A DNA stretch of 29,739 nt from Hyphomicrobiales bacterium (GTDB taxonomy: Bacteria > Pseudomonadota > Alphaproteobacteria > Rhizobiales > Beijerinckiaceae), in NCBI GenBank assembly GCA_900299065.1, contig OMIJ01000054.1, positions 1 to 29,739 of the forward strand. Direction: 5' to 3'. The notes beneath the pieces were generated by a model that saw only the letters and a program-made list of their open reading frames with translations, had not been told where the DNA came from and searched no databases. The position numbers and the translations under genes are program-made. Within the stretch, counting starts at the first letter, position 1. The number at the start of each line of letters is the position of its first letter. Shown here in pieces: positions 6,392 through 12,750 of this stretch.

Positions 6392-7885
6392 TCAATCGAG
6401 CACAATTTTATATTTCTGCCCGGGATTGACCTCCGCACCTTTCTCTAGGCCATTGAGAATCATGAAGCTTTCTACGGGACGATCAACCCCGGTCATATGG
6501 GCCGATAGGCTGGCGACAGTATCGCCCTCGTCGGCTGTGATCAGGGCAATATGGGCTGCATGCAGACCCTTGATCTCCTCGAAGGTGAGGCGTCGAAAAC
6601 TATCTATCGCATTTATAAAGCGCCGATCCGCAATCCCGGCGGGATGATGGGCGGCAAAAATCAGACGATAGACATCTGTTCCCAAGCGAATGACACCAAT
6701 ACGAAAATCCCATGTACCATTCTGCGCTTTGGCGATGGCGGCATCCAAGCCATTCACGCTTCGCTTCTGGATTGATTCTTTCTGCAGGCCTTCGATCCAG
6801 CCATTAGTCATATAGGACTCAAGGGCAATGTCGGCAGACAAAGCTACACTATCGAGACGCAAAGCCTCGGCGCCGCCATCGACAAGACCCAGAAGCGCTT
6901 TGGCAGAATTCTCCAGAACAAATCGCTCGGGCGCGGTAAATTCAAAACCCAGTTTGGGATGCTGAAACTTGCGGCCACGCACTAGACCTTCCGCCGGATT
7001 GTCACCAAACTCTAATCCATCAATTAAAGAGAGATATTCATCTCGATTGCTATCCACCCGGTCCGAGGCAGCCAATTGGCGCGCCATGTCGAGGGCTTTG
7101 TTGATGCGCTCCGGCGTTGTGGGATGCGAGGCAGAGAGATCTCCAGAAGTGCTCTGCGCCTTACTGCTCAACACATTCTCCCGCAGCGCGCTGGCGCGCC
7201 CTAAGGAGGTGAGAAATCTTGCAGCTGCATAGGGATCATAGCCGGCCTGCGCGATCATGCGCACACCAAGCCGATCGGCCTCCAATTCCTGTTCGCGTGA
7301 AAAGCCTGACAAAGTCAGGCGACCATTGGCTTTCAACTCATCCGAGCGGGCGCGGCTTTGAATGGCCGAAGCAACTTTGGATTTCAGCGCCTCGGTCTTT
7401 TCCAATTCGGCGCGCGCTGAGGCATGGCGTGCTGTAACATGGGCAATCTCATGCGCCATGACCGCCGCCACTTCAGCGCTATCATTGGCAAGCGCCAATA
7501 AGCCACGTGTGAGATAGAGATTGCCGGAGGGCAGAGCAAAGGCGTTGACGGCAGGCGTATTGAGAATGGTCACTTGATAGGCTTCGCCTGAATTTGACCC
7601 GGCGGCAGCCAATCTTTTGAGGCTGGTATTGAGAAAGTTCTCAATTATGGTGGATTTATACTCACCACCAAATTGCGCAATCAGGCGTTTATGTTCTGCT
7701 GAAGAGGGATCATCAAATGCGCTTGTCATGGGCACAATAGCCAATGAAGTTGCGCTGGGCTCGCTCATTCCTGCATAAGGATCAAGCGTGGAACAACCCG
7801 CCATTGCCAACAGACTCACAGCACATAGAACAAAGGCTCTGCACCTCTGCACCAAAAGGATAAATTGCTGTGAGAGCCAGATCAT
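6392..7885 (-). CDS. M48-family zinc metalloprotease lipoprotein (BepA-like)
   Basis: Encodes 497 residues. The N-terminus has a hydrophobic segment and a lipobox, LAMAGC, with the lipidated cysteine at residue 31. The zinc site HEIAH is at residues 145-149 (AAVMAHEIAHVTARH), and the third ligand lies in the ELEADRLGVRMIAQAGYDP segment, typical of M48 proteases. The C-terminal part ends in a LysM-like or Peptidase-M48-associated region (GDTVASLSAHM, FMILNGLEKGAEVNPGQKYK). BepA/LoiP relatives degrade misassembled outer-membrane proteins such as LptD intermediates, so periplasmic quality control is likely. It lies 45 bases upstream of rpoH and 58 bases downstream of the nuclease-like gene, all on the minus strand, so the three may be co-transcribed. 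Confidence 0.9.
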   Translation of the reverse strand: MIWLSQQFILLVQRCRAFVLCAVSLLAMAGCSTLDPYAGMSEPSATSLAIVPMTSAFDDPSSAEHKRLIAQFGGEYKSTIIENFLNTSLKRLAAAGSNSGEAYQVTILNTPAVNAFALPSGNLYLTRGLLALANDSAEVAAVMAHEIAHVTARHASARAELEKTEALKSKVASAIQSRARSDELKANGRLTLSGFSREQELEADRLGVRMIAQAGYDPYAAARFLTSLGRASALRENVLSSKAQSTSGDLSASHPTTPERINKALDMARQLAASDRVDSNRDEYLSLIDGLEFGDNPAEGLVRGRKFQHPKLGFEFTAPERFVLENSAKALLGLVDGGAEALRLDSVALSADIALESYMTNGWIEGLQKESIQKRSVNGLDAAIAKAQNGTWDFRIGVIRLGTDVYRLIFAAHHPAGIADRRFINAIDSFRRLTFEEIKGLHAAHIALITADEGDTVASLSAHMTGVDRPVESFMILNGLEKGAEVNPGQKYKIVLD

Positions 7886-7943
7886 AAAGCTAAGAACACT
7901 CCAGTCTCTTCAGCAAAGGCTGGCCAGACATCTGATGCAAAAT

Positions 7944-8786
7944 CTAATTGAGTAACTCAATAGCATCAGGCCCCGAAATTTCAATCAGCAGGCTAGAGCG
8001 CATATCTAAAATGCCATGAACCAGAATGCGCCTTCCTTGCAAAGAGGCCTGCAACATGCCCCTTTGTTGAAAAGATTTCAGATTTGTCTTGGCAATAACT
8101 AGCGACACATCAATTCCCCGCCGCGGACCCATATTCAGATAAGTCCTGAATTTGGTCTCATTGGCACTGAATATTTTACCCTCGACCAGCACCCATTCGC
8201 CTGCCTTTTGTCGCAAGCTCTGCTGATCGCTGGCTTGAAGCAGACGAAAATTCTCATCGGCCCAAAGGCCAAGCCTTTGGGAGCGCGCCTGCGCCTCAGC
8301 CCGATAAAGCGCCAAAAGACAGCTCCCTGCCATTTGATCTGGCTGAACAAGGCCAAGACCAGCATCAACCAAAGCTTGCGTGATCAAAATCGGCATGCGC
8401 TCCCTCTCGCTGACGGCAAGAGAAGCCGGCGCAGGGTTCAACCGCACCCAATAATATGCCCGTGCCTTCATCCGGCCCCATCTATCTGGCTTGGCCTGGA
8501 TAAAGTTCAGCCCAATAGTCTGCCCAACCAGCCATTCCATCAAAGCCGAGTGCATTTTCTCCCGCCTTGCCTGGCTATCGGCAAGCAAATGCAGGGGGAC
8601 AAGGCCTGCGAGGGAGATCAGACGACCATCCTGCAAAATGAGTTCGCCATTGCGATTCACATCCAGCACCTCGCCCCTCTCTTGCGGTTTCTGGCTACAA
8701 GCGCGCCAATCCTGCGCCTTGGCCCATGGCGCAGGCAAGAAAAGGATCAATCCAATCAAAGCCGATTTGATCCCCAATGGCTTCAT
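7944..8786 (-). CDS. Secreted thermonuclease-fold (SNase-like) protein with a degenerate active site
   Basis: Encodes 280 residues from the ATG at 8786, chosen because it opens a clear signal peptide (MKPLGIKSALIGLILFLPAP, cleavage likely after AKA); a longer frame from 8846 would start two bases from the tRNA. After the signal comes an OB-fold SNase-like pattern: RGEVLDVNRNGELILQDGR, then ISLAGLVPLHL, and DRWGRMKARAY, the counterpart of the DRYGR segment. Staphylococcal nuclease uses Arg and Asp/Glu in a motif like RLxGIDAPE; here that stretch is SLAGLVPLHL, so key acidic residues and the Arg appear to be lost. The second half (WVLVEGKIFSANETKFRTYL) resembles a second OB fold. It may bind nucleic acid or another ligand rather than cut. 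Its stop lies 58 bases from the M48 protease start. Confidence 0.7.
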   Translation of the reverse strand: MKPLGIKSALIGLILFLPAPWAKAQDWRACSQKPQERGEVLDVNRNGELILQDGRLISLAGLVPLHLLADSQARREKMHSALMEWLVGQTIGLNFIQAKPDRWGRMKARAYYWVRLNPAPASLAVSERERMPILITQALVDAGLGLVQPDQMAGSCLLALYRAEAQARSQRLGLWADENFRLLQASDQQSLRQKAGEWVLVEGKIFSANETKFRTYLNMGPRRGIDVSLVIAKTNLKSFQQRGMLQASLQGRRILVHGILDMRSSLLIEISGPDAIELLN

Positions 8787-8847
8787 CTTCAATCCACACG
8801 CTCTGCTGTTTTCATTTGGGTCGGGTGTGCTAAACAATGCTTGCACT

Positions 8848-8924
8848 GGTCCCGTAGCTCAGCAGGATAGAGCAGCGGTTTCCTAAACCGAAGGTCACAG
8901 GTTCGACTCCTGTCGGGACCGCCA
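8848..8924 (+). tRNA. tRNA-Arg, anticodon CCT
   Basis: A full cloverleaf can be drawn: acceptor GGTCCCG (8848-8854) with CGGGACC (8914-8920), D-stem GCTC/GAGC, anticodon loop TTCCTAA with CCT at 8882-8884, T-stem ACAGG/CCTGT with TTCGACT loop, discriminator G and an encoded CCA at 8922-8924. It reads AGG arginine codons. The anticodon stem has four pairs plus a G-A mismatch at its top (8875 and 8891, positions 27-43). Confidence 0.97.
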
Positions 8925-8948
8925 GTACTTAAAGAATGTGTCTTCCAA

Positions 8949-8968
8949 TGCGATCACAGCCTATCGCA
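8949..8968. promoter_or_regulatory. Inverted repeat upstream of the ferredoxin reductase gene
   Basis: TGCGAT (8949-8954) and ATCGCA (8963-8968) are perfect arms around eight bases, 32 bases before the reductase ATG. The position suits an operator, but the arms are short. Confidence 0.25.
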
Positions 8969-8999
8969 ATTATTGCCAATGATCGAGTGAGGGTCTGAT

Positions 9000-10220
9000 A
9001 TGGATAAGCCAATTCTTATCATTGGCGCTGGACAAGCGGGATTGCAGATCGCTGACTCCCTGCGTCAGGACGGCTTTGAAGGCCGCGTGCTTTTGATGGG
9101 TGAGGAGGCCTATCCCCCCTATCAACGCCCGCCTCTGTCAAAAGATTTTCTTGCTGGTCTTGTCTCACAAGACCAATTGCTCTTGCGCACGCCTGAGGTT
9201 TTGCAAAGAAAAAACATCGAACTGCAAACCAATGCCCATATTGTCAGAATTGATACTTCAGCGCAGCACGTTGAACTGAGCAATGGCACAAGACAGGAAT
9301 ATTCGCGTCTTGCCTTTGCCACAGGCTGCCGGGCGAGGCCACTGCCCGTCCCGGGCGCTGATTTAGAAAATGTACTGACCTTACGCACATTGGACGACAC
9401 AAAATCACTCTCGAAAAGTCTGACTCATGCTCAAAAACTCGTAGTCATTGGTGGCGGTTTCATCGGTCTTGAACTTGCAGCAACCGCACGCGGCATGGGC
9501 AAGGAGGTCACGCTTTTGGAAGGTGCCAATCGCTTGATGGCACGCGCTGTCTCACCCATTATTTCGGATTATTTTCTCAGCTACCATAAGAACCAAGGTG
9601 TGCACATCCACCTGAACGCGCAAGTGAGTGAACTTCGTGGCGATAAGGGCAAGGTGCAATCTGTCGAAACAAAAGACGGACACTCACACAAGGCCGATCT
9701 GGTGATTGTGGGGATTGGTATTATCCCCAATGACGAACTGGCCAAATCCATCGGCCTCATGTGTAACAATGGTATTATTGTTGATGCCTGTTCACGCACA
9801 TCTGATCCCAGCATAGTTTCGGCGGGTGATTGCACTGTGCGAAAAGGGACAGAACCTGATCAATGGCTGCGCCTTGAATCCGTGCAGAATGCTGTTGAGC
9901 AGGGCAAATCCGCTGCTGCCGCACTCATGGGACGTGAGCGCCCCTTTACCGCCGCCCCCTGGTTCTGGTCCGATCAATATGAAGTGAAATTGCAAATGGC
10001 CGGCCTTTCGGCAGGCTTTGATAAGACAGCCATTCGCGGCACGATTGAATCGGGCAGTTTCTCTGTTTTTTATTTCAAGGCAGGCAAATTGCTCGGCGCT
10101 GATTCCGTCAATCAGCCCAAGGAGCATATGGCCACCCGCCGCATGCTCGACAAAGGCGTGAGCCCCAGCCTGGAACAGGCGCAAGATCTGAGCTTTAATT
10201 TTCAGACCCTGCTGAAATAG
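9000..10220 (+). CDS. FAD-dependent NAD(P)H:ferredoxin reductase (rhodocoxin/putidaredoxin reductase type)
   Basis: Encodes 406 residues, the normal size. An FAD-binding Rossmann motif sits at the N-terminus (IIGAGQAG, residues 7-14), then PPYQRPPLSKDFL typical of this reductase group, and an NAD(P)H-binding Rossmann motif (VVIGGGFIGLELA, residues 148-160) followed by LLEG, where the acidic residue favours NADH. SAGDCT is the second FAD contact, and the ETKDGHSHKADLVIVGIGI segment is also typical. It would pass electrons from NADH to a [2Fe-2S] ferredoxin serving a Rieske oxygenase or a P450. The Rieske oxygenase 215 bases downstream on the same strand is the obvious client; no [2Fe-2S] ferredoxin gene is visible nearby. 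The ATG at 9000 follows GTGAGGG at about 8988-8993. Confidence 0.9.
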   Translation: MDKPILIIGAGQAGLQIADSLRQDGFEGRVLLMGEEAYPPYQRPPLSKDFLAGLVSQDQLLLRTPEVLQRKNIELQTNAHIVRIDTSAQHVELSNGTRQEYSRLAFATGCRARPLPVPGADLENVLTLRTLDDTKSLSKSLTHAQKLVVIGGGFIGLELAATARGMGKEVTLLEGANRLMARAVSPIISDYFLSYHKNQGVHIHLNAQVSELRGDKGKVQSVETKDGHSHKADLVIVGIGIIPNDELAKSIGLMCNNGIIVDACSRTSDPSIVSAGDCTVRKGTEPDQWLRLESVQNAVEQGKSAAAALMGRERPFTAAPWFWSDQYEVKLQMAGLSAGFDKTAIRGTIESGSFSVFYFKAGKLLGADSVNQPKEHMATRRMLDKGVSPSLEQAQDLSFNFQTLLK

Positions 10221-10272
10221 CGCAAGCCTATTGGTCTTGAAGCCTATTGCTCCATCAAACACCGCTTGCGCT
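10219..10272. repeat. Inverted and direct repeats just after the ferredoxin reductase gene
   Basis: AGCGCAAGC (10219-10227) is inverted as GCTTGCGCT (10264-10272), giving a 9-bp stem around 36 bases. Within this, AAGCCTATTG is directly repeated (10224-10233 and 10240-10249). There is no T-run, so it is not a typical intrinsic terminator; it may be a 3' end structure or chance. Confidence 0.4.
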
Positions 10273-10327
10273 GAATCATCTGCTGATTGAGCTGATTCCG
10301 CTTGTGTCATTGAGCCTGGGCAAAGTC

Positions 10328-10341
10328 TTGATCCAGATCAA
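10328..10341. promoter_or_regulatory. FNR/FixK-type binding box upstream of the Rieske oxygenase gene
   Basis: TTGATCCAGATCAA matches the FNR/FixK consensus TTGAT-N4-ATCAA perfectly, in the TTGATC-N2-GATCAA form common in rhizobia. Its centre is about 100 bases before the ATG. Placing it at -41.5 puts transcription start near 10376 and a poor -10 (TAGCTT) at 10364-10369. That would make the gene a class II FNR/FixK target, induced at low oxygen; the geometry is inference. Confidence 0.6.
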
Positions 10342-10377
10342 TTGCAAATCCGCCTCTTATAGCTAGCTTGGCGTACC

Positions 10378-10404
10378 TTTATACAGAACATTGTTCTGTA
10401 TAAA
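10378..10404. promoter_or_regulatory. Perfect palindromic operator (13-bp arms) upstream of the Rieske oxygenase gene
   Basis: TTTATACAGAACA (10378-10390) and TGTTCTGTATAAA (10392-10404) are perfect inverted arms around one central base. A third AGAACA half-site follows at 10405-10410, twenty bases (two helical turns) from the first. The site lies 30 bases before the start codon and just downstream of the inferred transcription start, the classic position for a dimeric repressor (TetR, GntR, IclR or MarR type). The cognate regulator is not in this window. Confidence 0.75.
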
Positions 10405-10434
10405 AGAACATATATTTTGCATTGAGGAGCCGCC

Positions 10435-11721
10435 ATGCTGACTAAAGAACAGAATGATTATCTTTGCCGCACAGGTCCCGGCACGCCCATGGGCGATCTG
10501 TTTCGCTCCTATTGGCTGCCGGCTTTGCTTGCTGAAGAATTGGCTGAGAAGGATGGCCCGCCGGTGCGCGTCAAAATCCTCTCTGAGCGACTGATCGCCT
10601 TTCGCGACACCAATGGACAGCTGGGTCTGATTGACGAATTCTGCCCGCATCGCGGCCCCTCACTCTGGTTTGGCCGCAATGAGGAATGCGGTTTGCGCTG
10701 CCCCTATCATGGCTGGAAATTTGATGTGAACGGCCAATGCGTCGAAGTGCCCTCCGAGCCCGCAGAATCTGGCTATGCAAAAAAGATCAAACTGAAATCC
10801 TATCCGCTCATTGAGCGTGGCGGGGTCTTATGGACCTATATGGGCCCCAAGGAGAAGCAACCACCGCTGCCTGAATTTGAATTCGCAACCGTGCCTGCCG
10901 AGCAAAGCTTTGTCTCCAAGCGCTATCAGGAATGCAATTGGCTGCAATCCATGGAAGGTGGGATTGATTCCAGCCATGTGTCCTGGCTGCATAGCGGCAA
11001 TGTGAATTCTGATCCTTTGTTCAAAGGCGCTGGCGGTAACAAATATAATTTTGGTGATCTGGCTCCCGTGTTTGAAGTGGTGGAATCCCCCGGCGGTCTT
11101 TACATAGGCGCGCGCCGCAATGCAGAAGATGATCAATATTACTGGCGCATCACACCCTGGGTCATGCCCTGCTATACCGCCGTGCCGCCACGCGGTGATC
11201 ATCCCATGCATGGGCATTTCTGGATTCCCATTGATGATGAAAATTGCTGGGCTTGGAGCTATGATTATCATCCCGTGCGGGCCCTCACCACAACAGAGCG
11301 TGATGCAATGAAAGCAGGCAAGGGCGTGCATTGCGAATATGTGCCTGGCACCTATCGCCCTAAAGCTAATAAAGACAATGATTATCTGATGGACCGCGCC
11401 GCGCAGAAATCAGGCGCAGAATATTCAGGTATTAAGGGCATTGCCATTCAGGATGGATCCTTACAGGAAAGTATGGGCCCGATCATTGATCGCACCAAGG
11501 AAAATCTCGTGGGATGTGACAATGGCATCATCATGGCGCGGCATCGCTTGATGAAAGCCGCAAAAGCCTTAGCTGAAAAAGGCACAGTGCCGCCAGGTGT
11601 TGATGTCGACCATCAAAAGGTGCGCTCTTGCGCAACCCTTCTGCCCCGCCAACAAGCCTATAAAGAGGGCGCTAAAGAAGGCCTGAGAGCCAAAAAGGGC
11701 GTGCCACAAACCACTGTGTAA
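10435..11721 (+). CDS. Rieske non-heme iron oxygenase, alpha subunit (phthalate dioxygenase / O-demethylase type)
   Basis: Encodes 428 residues. The Rieske [2Fe-2S] motif is complete: C70-P-H72 and C89-P-Y-H92. The catalytic mononuclear-iron motif is EGGIDSSHVSWLH, with D178, H181 and H186 positioned as in the family. A carboxylate from the QDGSLQESMGPIIDRTKENL segment (residues 339-358) probably completes it. The overall pattern resembles phthalate 4,5-dioxygenase and LigXa-like O-demethylases, which act as single-subunit oxygenases with a separate reductase. The substrate cannot be told from sequence. GAGGAG at 10424-10429 supports the ATG at 10435. The ferredoxin reductase upstream is the likely electron donor. 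An FNR/FixK box and a strong palindrome upstream suggest dual control. It is convergent with the formate dehydrogenase operon. Confidence 0.92.
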   Translation: MLTKEQNDYLCRTGPGTPMGDLFRSYWLPALLAEELAEKDGPPVRVKILSERLIAFRDTNGQLGLIDEFCPHRGPSLWFGRNEECGLRCPYHGWKFDVNGQCVEVPSEPAESGYAKKIKLKSYPLIERGGVLWTYMGPKEKQPPLPEFEFATVPAEQSFVSKRYQECNWLQSMEGGIDSSHVSWLHSGNVNSDPLFKGAGGNKYNFGDLAPVFEVVESPGGLYIGARRNAEDDQYYWRITPWVMPCYTAVPPRGDHPMHGHFWIPIDDENCWAWSYDYHPVRALTTTERDAMKAGKGVHCEYVPGTYRPKANKDNDYLMDRAAQKSGAEYSGIKGIAIQDGSLQESMGPIIDRTKENLVGCDNGIIMARHRLMKAAKALAEKGTVPPGVDVDHQKVRSCATLLPRQQAYKEGAKEGLRAKKGVPQTTV

Positions 11722-11723
11722 TT

Positions 11724-11933
11724 TCAGACGTTCTCTTTCAATCTAGCAAAGGCCTTGATCACCAAAGGATCAAGGCCTTTGCTTTGATCAAGCATCAGCA
11801 ATTGCGCAATCATCTGCCTGGTCCAATATAAGCTTATGTGTGAAACAAGCTCGCCGATTGCTTCGCTCTCTTCATGATGTTGAAGATTGCGGGCAATCTG
11901 ATTGGCCATCATGATCAATCTCGACTGATCCAT
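11724..11933 (-). CDS. fdsD: Formate dehydrogenase delta subunit FdsD
   Basis: Encodes 69 residues from the ATG at 11933, one base after the fdhD stop, with AGGA in the end of fdhD as ribosome-binding site; longer frames overlap fdhD and are unlikely. The sequence (DQSRLIMMANQIARNL, AIGELVSHISLYWTRQMIAQ, VIKAFARL) matches the small FdsD family, needed for activity or maturation of NAD-linked molybdenum formate dehydrogenases in Rhodobacter and Cupriavidus. Its place as last gene of the fds operon is the usual one. The 3' end contains a 15-bp inverted repeat shared with the convergent Rieske gene's trailer. Confidence 0.88.
   Translation of the reverse strand: MDQSRLIMMANQIARNLQHHEESEAIGELVSHISLYWTRQMIAQLLMLDQSKGLDPLVIKAFARLKENV
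11746..11782. repeat. Perfect 15-bp hairpin at the convergent Rieske/fdsD gene ends
   Basis: GCAAAGGCCTTGATC (11746-11760) and GATCAAGGCCTTTGC (11768-11782) pair perfectly around seven bases. It lies inside the last codons of fdsD and 24 bases after the Rieske stop. No T-run follows on either strand, so it may protect or define 3' ends rather than terminate by itself. Confidence 0.8.
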
Positions 11934-11934
11934 T

Positions 11935-12750
11935 TTAGCATTCCTGTGGATCAAAGAGAATGGCACCATCACGCCGGGCAATGCCAATCAGGCTGATGTG
12001 ATAAGTACGCGCCCGCTCAAGCGCTAAAGACGTTGGCGTTGAAATAGCAACCATCGCGCCAGCCCCAAAGACAGCACATTTTTCAACCATCTCAAAGGAG
12101 CAACGGCTTGTGATCAGAACAAAGCCTGAGGCAGGCGAGAGATTTAAACGCAGCAAAGCGCCAATCAATTTATCAAGCGCATTATGGCGGCCAACATCCT
12201 CACGCAGGGCCAACACCTCGCCATCGAGCCCACACCAGGCAGCTGCATGAACACCATGGGTGAGGCGATGCAAATTCTGCCGCTCATCCAATTCCCGCAA
12301 AGCCCGCGCAATAGATGCAGCTTGCGGAATAAGTCTTGTTATGGCTCCAGCTGGCGCGTGCGGCAGCATTGAAAAATCTTCCACCCCGCATAGGCCGCAA
12401 CCCGTTCTGCCGCCCAATTGGCGTGAGCGGGCCAAAAGCCTTTGCATTTTATCAGAGGCAAGAGAAAGATTGATTTCAATTCCAGCTTCAATCTGGCGAA
12501 TATCAATTGACCTTATTTCTGCAGGAGATTCGATCAAACCCTCGGTGAAGCTGAAACCGAGCGCAAAATCTTCTAGATTGGATGGCGAGGCCATCATCAC
12601 GACAAAAGGCTTGGTCCCGTAGATGAGATTAACCGGCACTTCAACGGGAACATGACGGAAAAGTGTTTTGGTAGGCGATCCCTGATAATCAATCGACAGG
12701 CCGCTCACCTCCCGCGCACCCATCAGAAGATGAGACTCATTCGGCTGCAT
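11935..12750 (-). CDS. fdhD: Formate dehydrogenase accessory sulfurtransferase FdhD (FdsC)
   Basis: Encodes 271 residues, a normal length. The GRTGCGLCG motif contains the conserved CxxC pair (C118, C121) of FdhD, which transfers sulfur from the cysteine desulfurase to the molybdenum cofactor before its insertion in the formate dehydrogenase. Family stretches such as LREDVGRHNALDKLIGALL and SGFVLITSRCSFEMVEKCA are clear. The ATG at 12750 has AGG five bases upstream and overlaps the end of fdsA by 14 bases, so translation is probably coupled; an ATG nine codons further in is the alternative. In related operons this gene is also called fdsC. Acts in the cytoplasm on the FdsA subunit encoded immediately upstream. 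Confidence 0.96.
   Translation of the reverse strand: MQPNESHLLMGAREVSGLSIDYQGSPTKTLFRHVPVEVPVNLIYGTKPFVVMMASPSNLEDFALGFSFTEGLIESPAEIRSIDIRQIEAGIEINLSLASDKMQRLLARSRQLGGRTGCGLCGVEDFSMLPHAPAGAITRLIPQAASIARALRELDERQNLHRLTHGVHAAAWCGLDGEVLALREDVGRHNALDKLIGALLRLNLSPASGFVLITSRCSFEMVEKCAVFGAGAMVAISTPTSLALERARTYHISLIGIARRDGAILFDPQEC

Noticed and set aside
8208..8870. Long plus-strand open frame (about 220 codons) opposite the SNase-like gene
   Set aside because: It is antisense to a gene with a signal peptide and family pattern, runs into the tRNA, and shows no recognisable domain or ribosome-binding site.
8848..8924. tRNA gene as an integration site for a genomic island carrying the Rieske block
   Set aside because: No integrase is visible and I found no second copy of the tRNA 3' end (TTCGACTCCTGTCGGGACC) downstream in the window.
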